This document shows, in pieces, positions 23,705-34,848 of a stretch of DNA of 64,000 nt; within the stretch, counting starts at the first letter, position 1, and every line of letters begins with the position of its first letter. The DNA comes from Bin87 sp965116565 (GTDB taxonomy: Bacteria > Chloroflexota > Dehalococcoidia > Lucifugimonadales > UBA3495). The stretch lies in contig OZ220699.1 in NCBI GenBank assembly GCA_965116565.1, positions 1,178,001-1,242,000 on the forward strand, read 5' to 3'. The translations under genes and the position numbers were made by a program. The notes under the pieces are model-generated. The model was not told the DNA's origin and did no database searches. It was given only the letters and a program-made list of their open reading frames with translations.

Positions 23705-26029
23705 ATGGCCCGCTCCAATATCGATACCCTGATTTTCCCCGTCACGGGGATGACTTGCGCCGCCTGCGTCCACCACGTTGGCGAGGCGATCCGCACCGTG
23801 CCCGGGGTGTCCGGCGTATCGGTCAACCTCGCCACCGCCCGGGCGACCGTGAACCTGGACGCTGTGGCGGCCGCGGACCCGCCGCTGAATGACCTGGCCC
23901 GCGCCGTCGCCGATGCTGGCTATCAGCTGGACATCGATGCTTCTCCTGATGCGGCCGACGCCGGAAGGTCCCGAGAGGAGCTTGATCTCCGTCGTCGCAT
24001 GGTGGTCGCGATGGCGGGGGGCATCGTGCTGCTGCTCGCCAGCTTTCCCGCGCTGCCGTGGACCGACGGGCTGCTGGCGCGCTGGTGGTATCCCATCGCG
24101 CTATGGGTAATCGCGACCCCCGTCCAGATCTGGGCCGGATGGCCGTTCTATGTGGCCGGTTTCGCCGGGTTGCGGCGGTTGCAGCCCAACATGCACACCT
24201 TGATCGCGCTGGGCACCAGCGTGGCGTACGGGTACAGCGTCGTCATCGTGCTGCTGACGTTCTTCGGGCAGGGCAGCCAGGGCGCGCTGCACGGCGGTCA
24301 TGTGCTGCATTTCGACATGGCTGCCATCATCATCGCGCTGATTCTCCTTGGAAGATGGCTGGAGGCCCGCGCGCTCACCCGGGCATCGGACGCCATCGGG
24401 CGGTTGATCGGAATGCGACCCCAAACGGCCCACCTGGTGTCCCCCGACGGAACGATTTCGGATGTGCCGGTGGAGCAGGTCGCTGTGGGCGACGCGTTGG
24501 CGGTGCGGCCGGGCGAGCAAATACCGGTGGACGGGGAGATTATCGGGGGAGCCACCGACGTCGACGAATCGATTCTGACCGGCGAAAGCATGCCCGTCGA
24601 TAAGACTGCGGGCGACCAGGTCTTGTCAGGAACATTCAACGGCACCGGCGGGTTTACCATGCGGGCGGCCCGGGTCGGTGCGGACACGGCTCTGGCCCAG
24701 GTCATCCGGCTGGTGGAGGAAGCGCAGGGTTCCGCCGCTCCGGTGCAGCGCCTGGCGGACCGGGTTTCCGCGTGGTTCGTGCCGGCGGTGGGACTGATCG
24801 CTGTGGCCGCGGCCATCATCTGGCTGTTCGTTGGGCCGGCGCCGGCCCTGTCGGGCGAGGCCTGGCAGTACGCGATGCTCACGCTGGTTGCGGTGTTCAT
24901 CATCGCCTGCCCGTGCGCGCTGGGGCTGGCCACGCCCACGGCGATCATCGTGGGAGTTGGAAAAGCGGCGGAGCGCGGCATCCTGATCCGGAGCGCGGCT
25001 GTGCTGGAGACCGCGCACCGGGTACGGGTCGTGGCGGTGGACAAAACCGGAACGCTCACCACTGGTCGACCCAGGGTGACTGACGTGGTGAACGCGGCAG
25101 GCCTGCAACCGGCCGAGGTGTTGGTCGCCGCCGCGTCGGTGGAGCAACTCTCCGAGCATCCCATAGGCCGGGCTGTGGTGGATCGAGCCCTTGAGGAGAA
25201 CTGGACGCTGGCAGTCCCGACTGAATTCAAGGCGCATCGGGGAGCCGGGGTGACGGGCAGGTTGGGTGGGCGAAAAGTCGCGGTAGGAAACGCGTTCCTG
25301 ATGGTGGACGAGGGGATCGAGGTGGACCCGGACTTGTCGGACGCGGCCGGGGGGATGGCCGAAAAGGGCAAAACGCCGATGTTCGTTGCACTCGATGGTC
25401 GCATGTTGGGCGTGATCGGTGTGGCGGACGGTGTCAAACCCGGAACCCGGAGGGCGGTGAACGCGCTGCACGAAATGGGTATTCGCACGGTGATGCTGAC
25501 CGGAGACCGCCCAGAGGTTGCCGCTGCGATAGCGTCCGAATGCGGTATCGACGAATACCACGCCGGCATGCTGCCGGCCGACAAGGCTGAAACGGTCGGG
25601 TTGATGCAATCCGAAGGCAGCGTGGTGGCGATGGTGGGAGATGGCATCAACGACGCTCCGGCCCTGGCGCGAGCGGACGTGGGCATCGCGATGGGCGGCG
25701 GCACTGACATCGCGCGGGAAACGTCCGCCATTACCCTGATGCGGGACGATCTGGCAGAGATTGCCACGGCGCTGCAACTGTCTCGCGCCACCATGCGGAC
25801 CATTCGCCAAAATCTGTTCTGGGCCTTCTTCTACAATATCCTGCTGATCCCGGTGGCGGCAGGGGTGTTGTATCCGGTATTTGCTGCCGTGGGCGGCGTC
25901 CCCGGCGGCCTGGCGTTCTTCTTCGGGGACGCGGGATTCCTGAATCCGATACTCGCTGCGCTGGCGATGGCGTTCAGTTCGGTCAGCGTGGTGAGCAACT
26001 CTCTCCGGTTGCGGAGGACGTCGGTCTGA
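23705..26029 (+). CDS. copA: Cu(+)-translocating P1B-type ATPase CopA
   Basis: 774 aa. Exports cytoplasmic copper. One N-terminal heavy-metal domain with GMTCAACVHH, then eight membrane segments, the actuator TGES (in SILTGESMPVDK), the metal-site IACPCALGLATP in helix 6, phosphorylation site DKTGTLT, SEHPIGRAV (HP locus) and GDGINDAPALARADV. All catalytic residues are present. No copper regulator is adjacent. A YHS-domain metal protein gene lies 1.9 kb downstream. Confidence 0.95.
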   Translation: MARSNIDTLIFPVTGMTCAACVHHVGEAIRTVPGVSGVSVNLATARATVNLDAVAAADPPLNDLARAVADAGYQLDIDASPDAADAGRSREELDLRRRMVVAMAGGIVLLLASFPALPWTDGLLARWWYPIALWVIATPVQIWAGWPFYVAGFAGLRRLQPNMHTLIALGTSVAYGYSVVIVLLTFFGQGSQGALHGGHVLHFDMAAIIIALILLGRWLEARALTRASDAIGRLIGMRPQTAHLVSPDGTISDVPVEQVAVGDALAVRPGEQIPVDGEIIGGATDVDESILTGESMPVDKTAGDQVLSGTFNGTGGFTMRAARVGADTALAQVIRLVEEAQGSAAPVQRLADRVSAWFVPAVGLIAVAAAIIWLFVGPAPALSGEAWQYAMLTLVAVFIIACPCALGLATPTAIIVGVGKAAERGILIRSAAVLETAHRVRVVAVDKTGTLTTGRPRVTDVVNAAGLQPAEVLVAAASVEQLSEHPIGRAVVDRALEENWTLAVPTEFKAHRGAGVTGRLGGRKVAVGNAFLMVDEGIEVDPDLSDAAGGMAEKGKTPMFVALDGRMLGVIGVADGVKPGTRRAVNALHEMGIRTVMLTGDRPEVAAAIASECGIDEYHAGMLPADKAETVGLMQSEGSVVAMVGDGINDAPALARADVGIAMGGGTDIARETSAITLMRDDLAEIATALQLSRATMRTIRQNLFWAFFYNILLIPVAAGVLYPVFAAVGGVPGGLAFFFGDAGFLNPILAALAMAFSSVSVVSNSLRLRRTSV

Positions 26030-26083
26030 CGCTCGGCTAACCCTATCCACATCGCCGCCCCGATTGCAATGATGGCCTCGGCG

Positions 26084-27288
26084 TCAGCGGTTCGCCCACG
26101 ACACGGTCCAGGTGTAAGCCGAACGTTTGTTGATGACCCACTCTCCTTCGGGCAGGGTGGCGGGCGCGTTGCAGTGAGCACGGATGAGCAGGTCGTCAAT
26201 GGTGGTGTGGCCCGCGGCATCCCAACGGTCGAGCAGTTCAACCAACTGCTCATACGCGGCATCGCTCCCGTACACCAGTGCCTGGTTTGGATACCGGTCT
26301 GACAGCGCCGCCGCGCTCATGCTGCCAATGTCGATCAACGCGTGTCCCGCTCCCTGGAACAGGCCGGTTTGCGCTGCTGAATAAACCTGGTAGACATCCG
26401 GGTTGACCGTGAGGAACATGAACAGGCCCGAAGAGATGTCCTGGGTATAAAACTGACCTTGCATGGAGCGCCCTGTTTGGCAGAGCCTGGCCTCCTGGGC
26501 AAACAGTTGGGCCAGATCGCGACGGTACGTCTGATCGTCCCAGTCCAGCGCGACGCCCATTCGCAGGGTCTCATCGGGAGGGTTCCCGACGGGATAATAT
26601 CCCTCGGTCCGCTTCCAGATGCCACGGATGGGGATAAAGGTGCACGGCGATGCTGACAGTCCAGTGAGTTCGCCGCTGCGCTTTTGCAACGCGACGCTGA
26701 GATTGGCGCCCCTGAACCACAGCGGGACTACCAGTATTCCGCCATCCTTTAACTGGTCGACCCAGTGGGGGAAACGTCGTATGAGCCCACGGTGACGATG
26801 ATCCGGTCGTAAGGTTGATCGGATGGGAGGCCTTCGAATCCGTCTCCGCAGACGGTTTTGACGCCGTGGCAGCCGGTACGTGCCAAATTCTCGGCGGCCT
26901 CGTCGATGATGTCCTGGTCGATGTCCACGGTGGCGACGATGCCGGTTTTGCCGACGATGTGGGCCATGACGGCGGCGTTGTAGCCGGTGCTGGCCCCGAT
27001 CTCCAACACCCGGTGGCCACGTTGTAATTCCAGTTGCTCGATCATGATGGCCATCATTGTGGGCTGAGTCGAGGAACTGATGGGCGTGTCCTTGTTCCAG
27101 CGAATAAATACGGGCTGATCCGCATAGGCGGTGGCGATATCGGCTCGGGGCAAGAACCGGTGGCGCGGTACCGATGCAAAGGCCTCGCGCACTGACGGCG
27201 TCCGGATGACGCCTCGGTGAACGAGGTCTGCGACCAGAACCATGCGCAGACCGTCTGCTTGACTGTCCGGGGTTGATTTGTTCGGCAT
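26084..27288 (-). pseudogene. Protein-L-isoaspartate O-methyltransferase (PCMT-like), single-base frameshift
   Basis: A SAM-dependent methyltransferase that would repair isoaspartyl residues. Frame one from the ATG at 27288 carries HRFLP, SSSTQPTMMA, motif I VLEIGASTGYNAAVMAH and YDRIIVTVGSYDVSP, then hits a stop. The continuation HWVDQLKDGGILVVPL is in the next frame. Adding one C to the five-C run (26767-26771) would restore it. The C-terminal extension of about 180 aa runs to 26084. This is either a sequencing or assembly indel or a recent real mutation, because both halves are otherwise well conserved. The 54-nt gap to copA is empty. Confidence 0.8.
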
Positions 27289-27428
27289 ACGGGATTCTCG
27301 GGGATTCGGATATGCGAGTTGCCCAGGCTGCCATTTTACGAAGAATCTAATGAAAAGGTTATTGAGCACTGGTACAATCAGAGGCGATACAATGCTTCAT
27401 TATCCGGTAGGTTTGACACTTTCTGGTT

Positions 27429-27875
27429 ATGGGAATGGAAAGCAGCATATTCAATCCGGTAGTCATGACGATTATCGGCAGCCAAGTAGGTATAGTGGCT
27501 ATCCTGGTCGCGGCGGTAGTTCCGCTTGCGTTGCGATTGGGTAGGTTGCCGACCCGAGAGGAACACGCAGCGCTCCAGAGTGAAGTGACGCGAAACAGGG
27601 AGGATCTGAAAGAAGAAATCGCGAATACAAAAGAGGAACTGCGTGGTGAGATCACATCCGTGAAAGAGGAACTGCGTGGTGAGATCACATCCATGAAAGA
27701 GGAACTGCGTGGTGAGATCGCGTCCGCCAAGTTCGAAACCCTCCAAGAGATCAGGCGGAGCCACCAACAGATCATGCTGGCGCTCGCCAATCACACTCAT
27801 AATAATGATGACGGTCAAGCGGTGTTTGCTCTGCCACCGGATGTTGAACTGATGCCGTCACCGGCTGACAATTAG
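27429..27875 (+). CDS. Small membrane protein with hendecad coiled coil
   Basis: 148 aa. A membrane segment at residues about 15-37 (VGIVAILVAAVVPLAL) is followed by an acidic/basic coiled coil containing three 11-residue repeats KEELRGEITSx (33-bp DNA repeats at about 27630-27725). The tail is polar. Such proteins occur as anchors or spacers; function unknown. The repeat number may vary between strains. Confidence 0.6.
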   Translation: MGMESSIFNPVVMTIIGSQVGIVAILVAAVVPLALRLGRLPTREEHAALQSEVTRNREDLKEEIANTKEELRGEITSVKEELRGEITSMKEELRGEIASAKFETLQEIRRSHQQIMLALANHTHNNDDGQAVFALPPDVELMPSPADN

Positions 27876-27892
27876 CTCTGGGGAGGCTCTTG

Positions 27893-28126
27893 ATGGCAAC
27901 CGCAACAGATCCCATATGCCTGATGCAGGTGGATACCGAGAACCCTAACGGCGGCACCAGCGACTTCGACGGGCAGACCTACTACTTTTGCGCCCCGGGC
28001 TGCCGTATGGCGTTCGAACGGGATCCCGATGGCTGGGCGTCGGGGCGAAACAAGCCCATCGCGATGGAGGCGCCCCAACCGCAACCACTGACGTTTGTAC
28101 GGCGTCTGTTCCGGCGCGGCGACTAG
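27893..28126 (+). CDS. YHS-domain protein
   Basis: 77 aa. The YHS domain shows DPICLMQVD and YYFCAPGCRMAFERDPDGW; the Cys-x-x-x-Cys unit probably binds a metal ion. These occur with copper ATPases and multicopper enzymes, and copA is nearby. GGGAGG precedes the ATG at 27893. The stop TAG at 28124-28126 coincides with the CTAG at the left edge of the IS5 element, which therefore sits exactly at the gene's end without changing it. Confidence 0.8.
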   Translation: MATATDPICLMQVDTENPNGGTSDFDGQTYYFCAPGCRMAFERDPDGWASGRNKPIAMEAPQPQPLTFVRRLFRRGD

Positions 28127-28942
28127 GGCGTGTTCACACTAACTATGCGGGGATGCTATCCTCTCCGCATGGAGATTACACCAGCCCAGTATGAACGCAT
28201 CGCGCCAGTCCTTCCGGTCCAGCGCGGCAACGTCAAGCTGTCCAACCTGCAGGTGATCAACGCCATCCTGTACGTGGCCGAGCACGGCTGCAAGTGGCGG
28301 GGCCTGCCGCCCCGCTTCGGCAACTGGCATACCGTCTACACCAGGATGAACCGCTGGTCCAAGAATGGAGTGCTGGACCGGGTGTTTGAACACCTGCAGC
28401 GGGAACAGATCGTGCGCGTCAAGCTTGAAGCGGTAGCCCTGGACAGCACCATGGTCAAGGTCCATCCGGACGGCACTGGCGCCCTCAAAAAAACGGACCC
28501 CAGTCCATCGGAAAGTCCCGAGGGGGTTGGACCACCAAGGTTCATATGGTTGCCGCGGATGCTCGAACTGCCATAACGTTCTCGCTCTCCCCAGGGCAGG
28601 CCCATGATGCGCCGGAAGGGCGCAAGTTGCTGACCCGTCTGGGATCGCAGTGCTCGGGACCGTTCCTGTTGATGGACCGAGCCTACGAGGGCAATGAGAC
28701 CCGCCAACTGGCCCTGGCCTTGGGGTTTGTGCCGGTGGTTCCACCGTTGAGCACCCGTGTGGAGCCTTGGGCCTATGACCGGGAGATGTACAAGCGGCGG
28801 AACGAGATTGAAAGGTTGTTCCGCCGGTTGAAGGGATTTCGCCGCATATTCTCTCGCTTTGAGAAGCTGGACGTGCTCTTCCTGGGGTTCATCTCTTTCG
28901 CACTCATCATCGACGCACTGCTGTAGCGTGAATACGCCCTAG
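28123..28942 (+). mobile_element. IS5-family insertion sequence (IS427-like group), intact
   Basis: About 820 bp. The ends are inverted repeats: left CTAGGGCGTGTTCACACTA and right (reverse) CTAGGGCGTATTCACGCTA, 17 of 19 identical, both starting in CTAG, which fits the target-duplication preference of this group. It contains one transposase split over two frames. It is inserted between the YHS gene and a hairpin upstream of secA. Confidence 0.88.
28169..28926 (+). CDS. IS5-family transposase made by -1 frameshifting
   Basis: DDE transposase in two frames: the first from ATG 28169 to 28576, the second continuing to 28926. The join is at a run of seven A (28487-28493); reading AAA AAA ACG in frame 0 shifts back one base to AAC GGA, giving KKNGPQSIGKSRGGWTTK, the family sequence. 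The DDE residues are spread across the shift: Asp in ALDSTMVKVH, Asp in LLMDRAYEGN, Glu in RRNEIERLFRRLK. Programmed frameshifting is typical of the IS427 group, so this is functional rather than broken. Confidence 0.88.
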
Positions 28943-28955
28943 CCCGGGGTATCAT

Positions 28956-28999
28956 CAAACAGAATAGGGGCGAGTAATCATTCGCCCCTATTCTGTTTG
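28956..28999. terminator. 18-bp stem hairpin between IS5 and secA
   Basis: CAAACAGAATAGGGGCGA pairs with its complement around an 8-nt loop; on the minus strand it lies just past the secA stop (29013). It shares the TAGGGGCGA core with the palindrome at 13418-13445. Likely the secA terminator and a member of a dispersed hairpin family. Confidence 0.6.
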
Positions 29000-29012
29000 T
29001 CATGGCTGCTGC

Positions 29013-31682
<2,670 letters not shown>

Positions 31683-31746
31683 AGCGACCCCTCGGCCCTG
31701 CAGTCTCTTGCAGGGGGATGCCCAATAGGCAAATGCTTATCCGGCA

Positions 31747-31755
31747 AGTATAGCA
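31747..31755 (-). promoter_or_regulatory. Extended -10 upstream of secA
   Basis: TGCTATACT on the minus strand, about 65 nt before the secA ATG, just after the terminator of the preceding gene. Confidence 0.45.
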
Positions 31756-31816
31756 ATTCTGCCGAGGATACGCTGAAAAGCATGAAACGGATTGCTCTGT
31801 CCACCGGTGCATGCAA

Positions 31817-31842
31817 AAGGCCGGGCTGCGAAACCCGGCCTT
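31817..31842 (-). terminator. Rho-independent terminator after tautomerase gene
   Basis: AAGGCCGGG/CCCGGCCTT with an 8-nt loop; on the minus strand it is followed by TTGCAT, and it lies 40 nt past the tautomerase stop, upstream of secA. On the plus strand it would be followed by ATTTCCTTTT. Confidence 0.65.
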
Positions 31843-31882
31843 ATTTCCTTTTCAAGGAGTATGCGATTCAAGGGGTATGCGA

Positions 31883-32290
31883 TCAATCAGCGGCGGACGC
31901 TGCTACTTCGGCGTACCACTCGGGGCCTTCCTGGCCGGGCTCGGGCAGAACGAAGCCGCCCTCCATGGTCCAGGAGGCGGGGTTCTCCCTGATGCGGCCG
32001 GGGATCTGCTCGACGGGCACGCCTGAGATGTCGCTGAAGGCCTGGGTGAGGTCGGACAGAAGCTGTTGCTTGACCTCTTCGGACCGGCCGGCGCGGTTGC
32101 CGCCATCGAGGTAAAACTCCGAGCCGAATTCCGGCTGCTCGCCCTCGGGGGTTTCGAAAAACGCCACGGACACAAAACTTCGGGGCGCGCCCGTGCTGCC
32201 GCAGTGGATGTCGGTGAAGGTCAGGGCGATTTCCTGGCGCTGTTCGAATGTGAGGGAGTCCTTGGGGATGATGCAGCGGTAGTACGGCAT
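31883..32290 (-). CDS. Tautomerase-superfamily protein with catalytic Pro
   Basis: 135 aa. It starts MPYYRCI, so processing of Met would expose Pro as the N-terminal catalytic base of the 4-oxalocrotonate tautomerase superfamily. At this length it resembles cis-3-chloroacrylic-acid dehalogenase or trimeric MSAD-like members rather than the 62-aa tautomerases. The reaction may be tautomerisation, hydration or dehalogenation of unsaturated acids. It ends in a terminator. The relative at 32355-32684 lies 64 nt upstream on the same strand. Confidence 0.75.
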   Translation of the reverse strand: MPYYRCIIPKDSLTFEQRQEIALTFTDIHCGSTGAPRSFVSVAFFETPEGEQPEFGSEFYLDGGNRAGRSEEVKQQLLSDLTQAFSDISGVPVEQIPGRIRENPASWTMEGGFVLPEPGQEGPEWYAEVAASAAD

Positions 32291-32354
32291 AACGTTTGCT
32301 CCTTGGCTTTCCTGGATTGGTTGCCGGATATTCGGGCTCAGTCGTGGGACAACA

Positions 32355-32684
32355 TCACGACGGTCGGCGGTCTCGTGCGGACACCACCAACTCGGCAGTG
32401 GTGCAGCCGGTGAGTTCCATCCAACGATCCTGTATGGTTTGCATTAGTTCGACGCGGGTTTCCTGCTGGCAGCCGGGCGGGATTTCGCCGCGCACGGCGG
32501 AGGTGGTGGACAGTTCGCCGCCACGGAAACCGAACCCGTGAGGCACTTCAATCCACTGCACCGTCACATCATCAGGGTTGCCGCCGAGAAGATCGGTGCT
32601 GATGCGCGCCAACTCGGCGGCCAGCGTGGGCCGAAGTTCTTCGGCAATGATGCCTTCCTGGATAGTGCAATTAAATGTGATCAT
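32355..32684 (-). CDS. Tautomerase-like protein without the N-terminal Pro
   Basis: 109 aa, related in pattern to the gene downstream (start, then a helix LRPTLAAELARIST, then VQWIEVPHGFGFRGGE and LMQTIQDRWMELTG). It begins MITFNC, so the catalytic Pro of tautomerases is missing. It may be a non-catalytic subunit of a heteromer with the Pro-containing protein, or a different enzyme. The start at 32684 fits the homologous strand. Confidence 0.65.
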   Translation of the reverse strand: MITFNCTIQEGIIAEELRPTLAAELARISTDLLGGNPDDVTVQWIEVPHGFGFRGGELSTTSAVRGEIPPGCQQETRVELMQTIQDRWMELTGCTTAELVVSARDRRPS

Positions 32685-32798
32685 GTGCTCTCAAAACGGG
32701 TTGGTGGCCACGCGGGGCGCAGACTAACATAGGAAGACTGGAGAGGCAATGCGTACCCTGTCGCCCATCGTCGGCAGTCGGTGGCTATTCTGGCGGGA

Positions 32799-33749
32799 TC
32801 AGTCCTCGAAGAAACGGCGGGGGTTGTCCACCATCATGGTATTGACGTCGGTGTCGGTGGCGCCCAGCTCGATGAGCCGGGGCAGGACGTTGCGCGAGAT
32901 GAACAGGTACCCGTCCGGGTTGAAAGCCTCCCGTTCGCGGCGGAGTTCCTCGGACGGCTGCACCAGGGGCGTGGAATGGTCGTGGGAGAGCATGATGCGA
33001 TGGGCCCACCCGGCATCAATAAGCTGCTTGACGACTTCCGTTCGCTCTTCCCACTTGGGCGTGCCGGGAGTGCGTCCGCCGGGGTAACGGTCCATGCCGA
33101 TCCAGACGCCCTCCTCCAGCAGGCCGATGAGATACTCCACGTTGGTGTCGTCGTTGCTGTGGCCGATATAAACGCGGTTGAGGTCGACGCCTTCCTCCGT
33201 GAGGATGCGGACCTGCTCCTCGCCGACGCGGTCGGGCGACCAGGTGTGGGTGCTGATGCGGGTGCCGGTGGCGTTGCAGGCTCGCGCGGCGGCGCGCAGC
33301 ACCGTTTCTTCGTTTTCGGTAACGCCGCCCCGGTCGCTGGCGACCTTGATTATGCCGGCCTTCACGCCGGTGTCCTCAATGCCCTCCTCGATTTCCTTGA
33401 TGAACAGGGCGGCGACCTTGTCTATGGGCGCGCCCCAGAAGATGCGGGGGACGGCCAGGTGGTTGCCGGTGCAGGCGATGGCGTGGACTCCGGAACGACG
33501 GCTGACATCCTGCATCATGGGGATGTCGCGGCCGAGGTCGAGGGTGGTGACGTCGATGATGGTGCGGACACCACCGTCGTAGGCTTCCTTCAACGCTTCT
33601 GCCGCGGCGTCTGCGATGGCGTCGAGGTCCTGGAACCCCGGATACGCAGCCGCGGCGCCGGCGGCGCCCAGAGTGATGTGCTCATGGCTGAGGGTGAAGC
33701 CGAGGTCGGCGGAATCGACCGGGCCGAGGACGGTGTTGACTTGCGACAT
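32799..33749 (-). CDS. Phosphotriesterase-family metal hydrolase
   Basis: 316 aa TIM barrel. Metal ligands: His22 and His24 (LSHEHITLG), bridging Lys135 (GIIKVASD), His168 (STHTW), His197 (IGHSND) and an Asp in LSHDHS. These are all the residues of the binuclear zinc site of phosphotriesterase-related enzymes, which often act as lactonases or esterases. Substrate unknown. GGAGGGAACC precedes the ATG. It is 15 nt from the DUF488 gene on the same strand, and the whole block 32.8-35.5 kb may be one transcript. Confidence 0.88.
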   Translation of the reverse strand: MSQVNTVLGPVDSADLGFTLSHEHITLGAAGAAAAYPGFQDLDAIADAAAEALKEAYDGGVRTIIDVTTLDLGRDIPMMQDVSRRSGVHAIACTGNHLAVPRIFWGAPIDKVAALFIKEIEEGIEDTGVKAGIIKVASDRGGVTENEETVLRAAARACNATGTRISTHTWSPDRVGEEQVRILTEEGVDLNRVYIGHSNDDTNVEYLIGLLEEGVWIGMDRYPGGRTPGTPKWEERTEVVKQLIDAGWAHRIMLSHDHSTPLVQPSEELRREREAFNPDGYLFISRNVLPRLIELGATDTDVNTMMVDNPRRFFED

Positions 33750-33764
33750 GATGGTTCCCTCCGT

Positions 33765-34217
33765 TCATGCCAGGTGGACGATTTCGACGTTGCCCCAATG
33801 TCGTTGCAGGTGCTCGGCGACGAGGCGACGGTGGCAGCGGTCGGCTGTTGGTTCGCTGCAGAGGAGGCAACTGTCGGCGATTATATCCCGAGGGATGGAG
33901 GCATGGATGAGGCGACGTTCGATCTGCCGAGTAAAGATCGGCACGTATTGGTCCCAGGTGACCCTCTTGGCGCGGTACGCGTCCAGCAATTCGTCGCTGG
34001 GCGCCAGACGCGGCAGGTGGATGTAGTCCATCCCGCAGAGTTCACGCAGGAACCAGGCGAGATCGTCCTTCTTGGAGAATCCGGCCAGGCCGGAGGTATT
34101 GCGCCGGCGGATGTCCACCACGCGCTTGGCCCCCGACTCGCGGAGGAGACCGAAGAACTGGGCGGCGGACTTGCGGGTGAATCCGATGGTGTAGACCTTC
34201 ATCACGCCGCGCTCCAT
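33765..34217 (-). CDS. DUF488 family protein (short form)
   Basis: 150 aa. MKVYTIGFTRKSAAQFF, VVDIRRRNTSGLAGFSKK and LLCSEPTADRCHRRLVAEHL are the DUF488 marks, the last with a Cys-Glu-containing motif near the active site. The predicted function is nucleic-acid modification. It overlaps the next DUF488 gene by 16 nt and is a divergent paralogue of it. Confidence 0.82.
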   Translation of the reverse strand: MERGVMKVYTIGFTRKSAAQFFGLLRESGAKRVVDIRRRNTSGLAGFSKKDDLAWFLRELCGMDYIHLPRLAPSDELLDAYRAKRVTWDQYVPIFTRQIERRLIHASIPRDIIADSCLLCSEPTADRCHRRLVAEHLQRHWGNVEIVHLA

Positions 34218-34834
34218 TCGTCTGGGTCAGAACTCCCCTTCTCTCCCACGTAGGCAAACTTGCGCGCCTGGCGTTGGAGGGCCTCGGCGACCACATCGTC
34301 GGGAGTGCGAAACAGGTCCCCGTTGGGTGGCAGTTTGTGAACTCCTACCAGACGAGCCATGGCGTCGCTGTGCGATTCCAGGTCACCGTCGGCGAGGATA
34401 TGTGCGACAGCAACGCCGCGTTCGTCAATGGCGCGGGCCACCAGCAGCGTGCGGTGGCATTCCAGCGGCTCTTTTTCGGTGCACAGCAGGGCGACGCGGC
34501 GCTCGTCGGCGGCGCGGATCACCGTGCGGATGCCGTCGTCGAACTGAATGGTTTCCGCGACACGGTCGTACCGGACACGTCCATCGGAATCGTAGCAGGA
34601 ACGGTCGGCGGGTCGGCCGCCCAGTTCACCGCCGAGATAAGCGTAGGCGATGCCAATGTCATCCAACGCGTGTTGGAGGGCATCGTGGTTGAACTGGGGG
34701 GTGTACCGGCTGTACGGGGCGGAGCGCACGTCGACTATTTCGTCGATGCCGTGTCGCAGCAGTAGATTGATGAAGGTTTCCAGAGGATGATTGGAATGCC
34801 CGATGGTGAGGACGGGGTATTTGGGCAGGCTCAA
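34202..34834 (-). CDS. DUF488 family protein (long form)
   Basis: 210 aa. VLTIGHSNHPLETFINLL, IVDVRSAPYSRYTPQFN, YLGGELGGRP and ALLCTEKEPLECHRTLLVARA are canonical. A C-terminal extension of about 40 residues distinguishes it from the short paralogue. The gene starts 14 nt after the dual-OB gene and overlaps the short DUF488 gene. Enzymatic activity unknown; the conserved Cys/Glu and Arg suggest catalysis. Confidence 0.85.
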   Translation of the reverse strand: MSLPKYPVLTIGHSNHPLETFINLLLRHGIDEIVDVRSAPYSRYTPQFNHDALQHALDDIGIAYAYLGGELGGRPADRSCYDSDGRVRYDRVAETIQFDDGIRTVIRAADERRVALLCTEKEPLECHRTLLVARAIDERGVAVAHILADGDLESHSDAMARLVGVHKLPPNGDLFRTPDDVVAEALQRQARKFAYVGEKGSSDPDEWSAA

Positions 34835-34848
34835 TGTGCAGTTCTCCG

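Noticed and set aside
24298..25803. 501-aa minus-strand frame
   Set aside because: Antisense shadow of copA, Ser/Thr/Pro-rich.
28130..28926. Broken transposase
   Set aside because: The frame change is at a slippery A7 run as in other IS5/IS427 elements and both ends are intact, so programmed frameshifting explains it.
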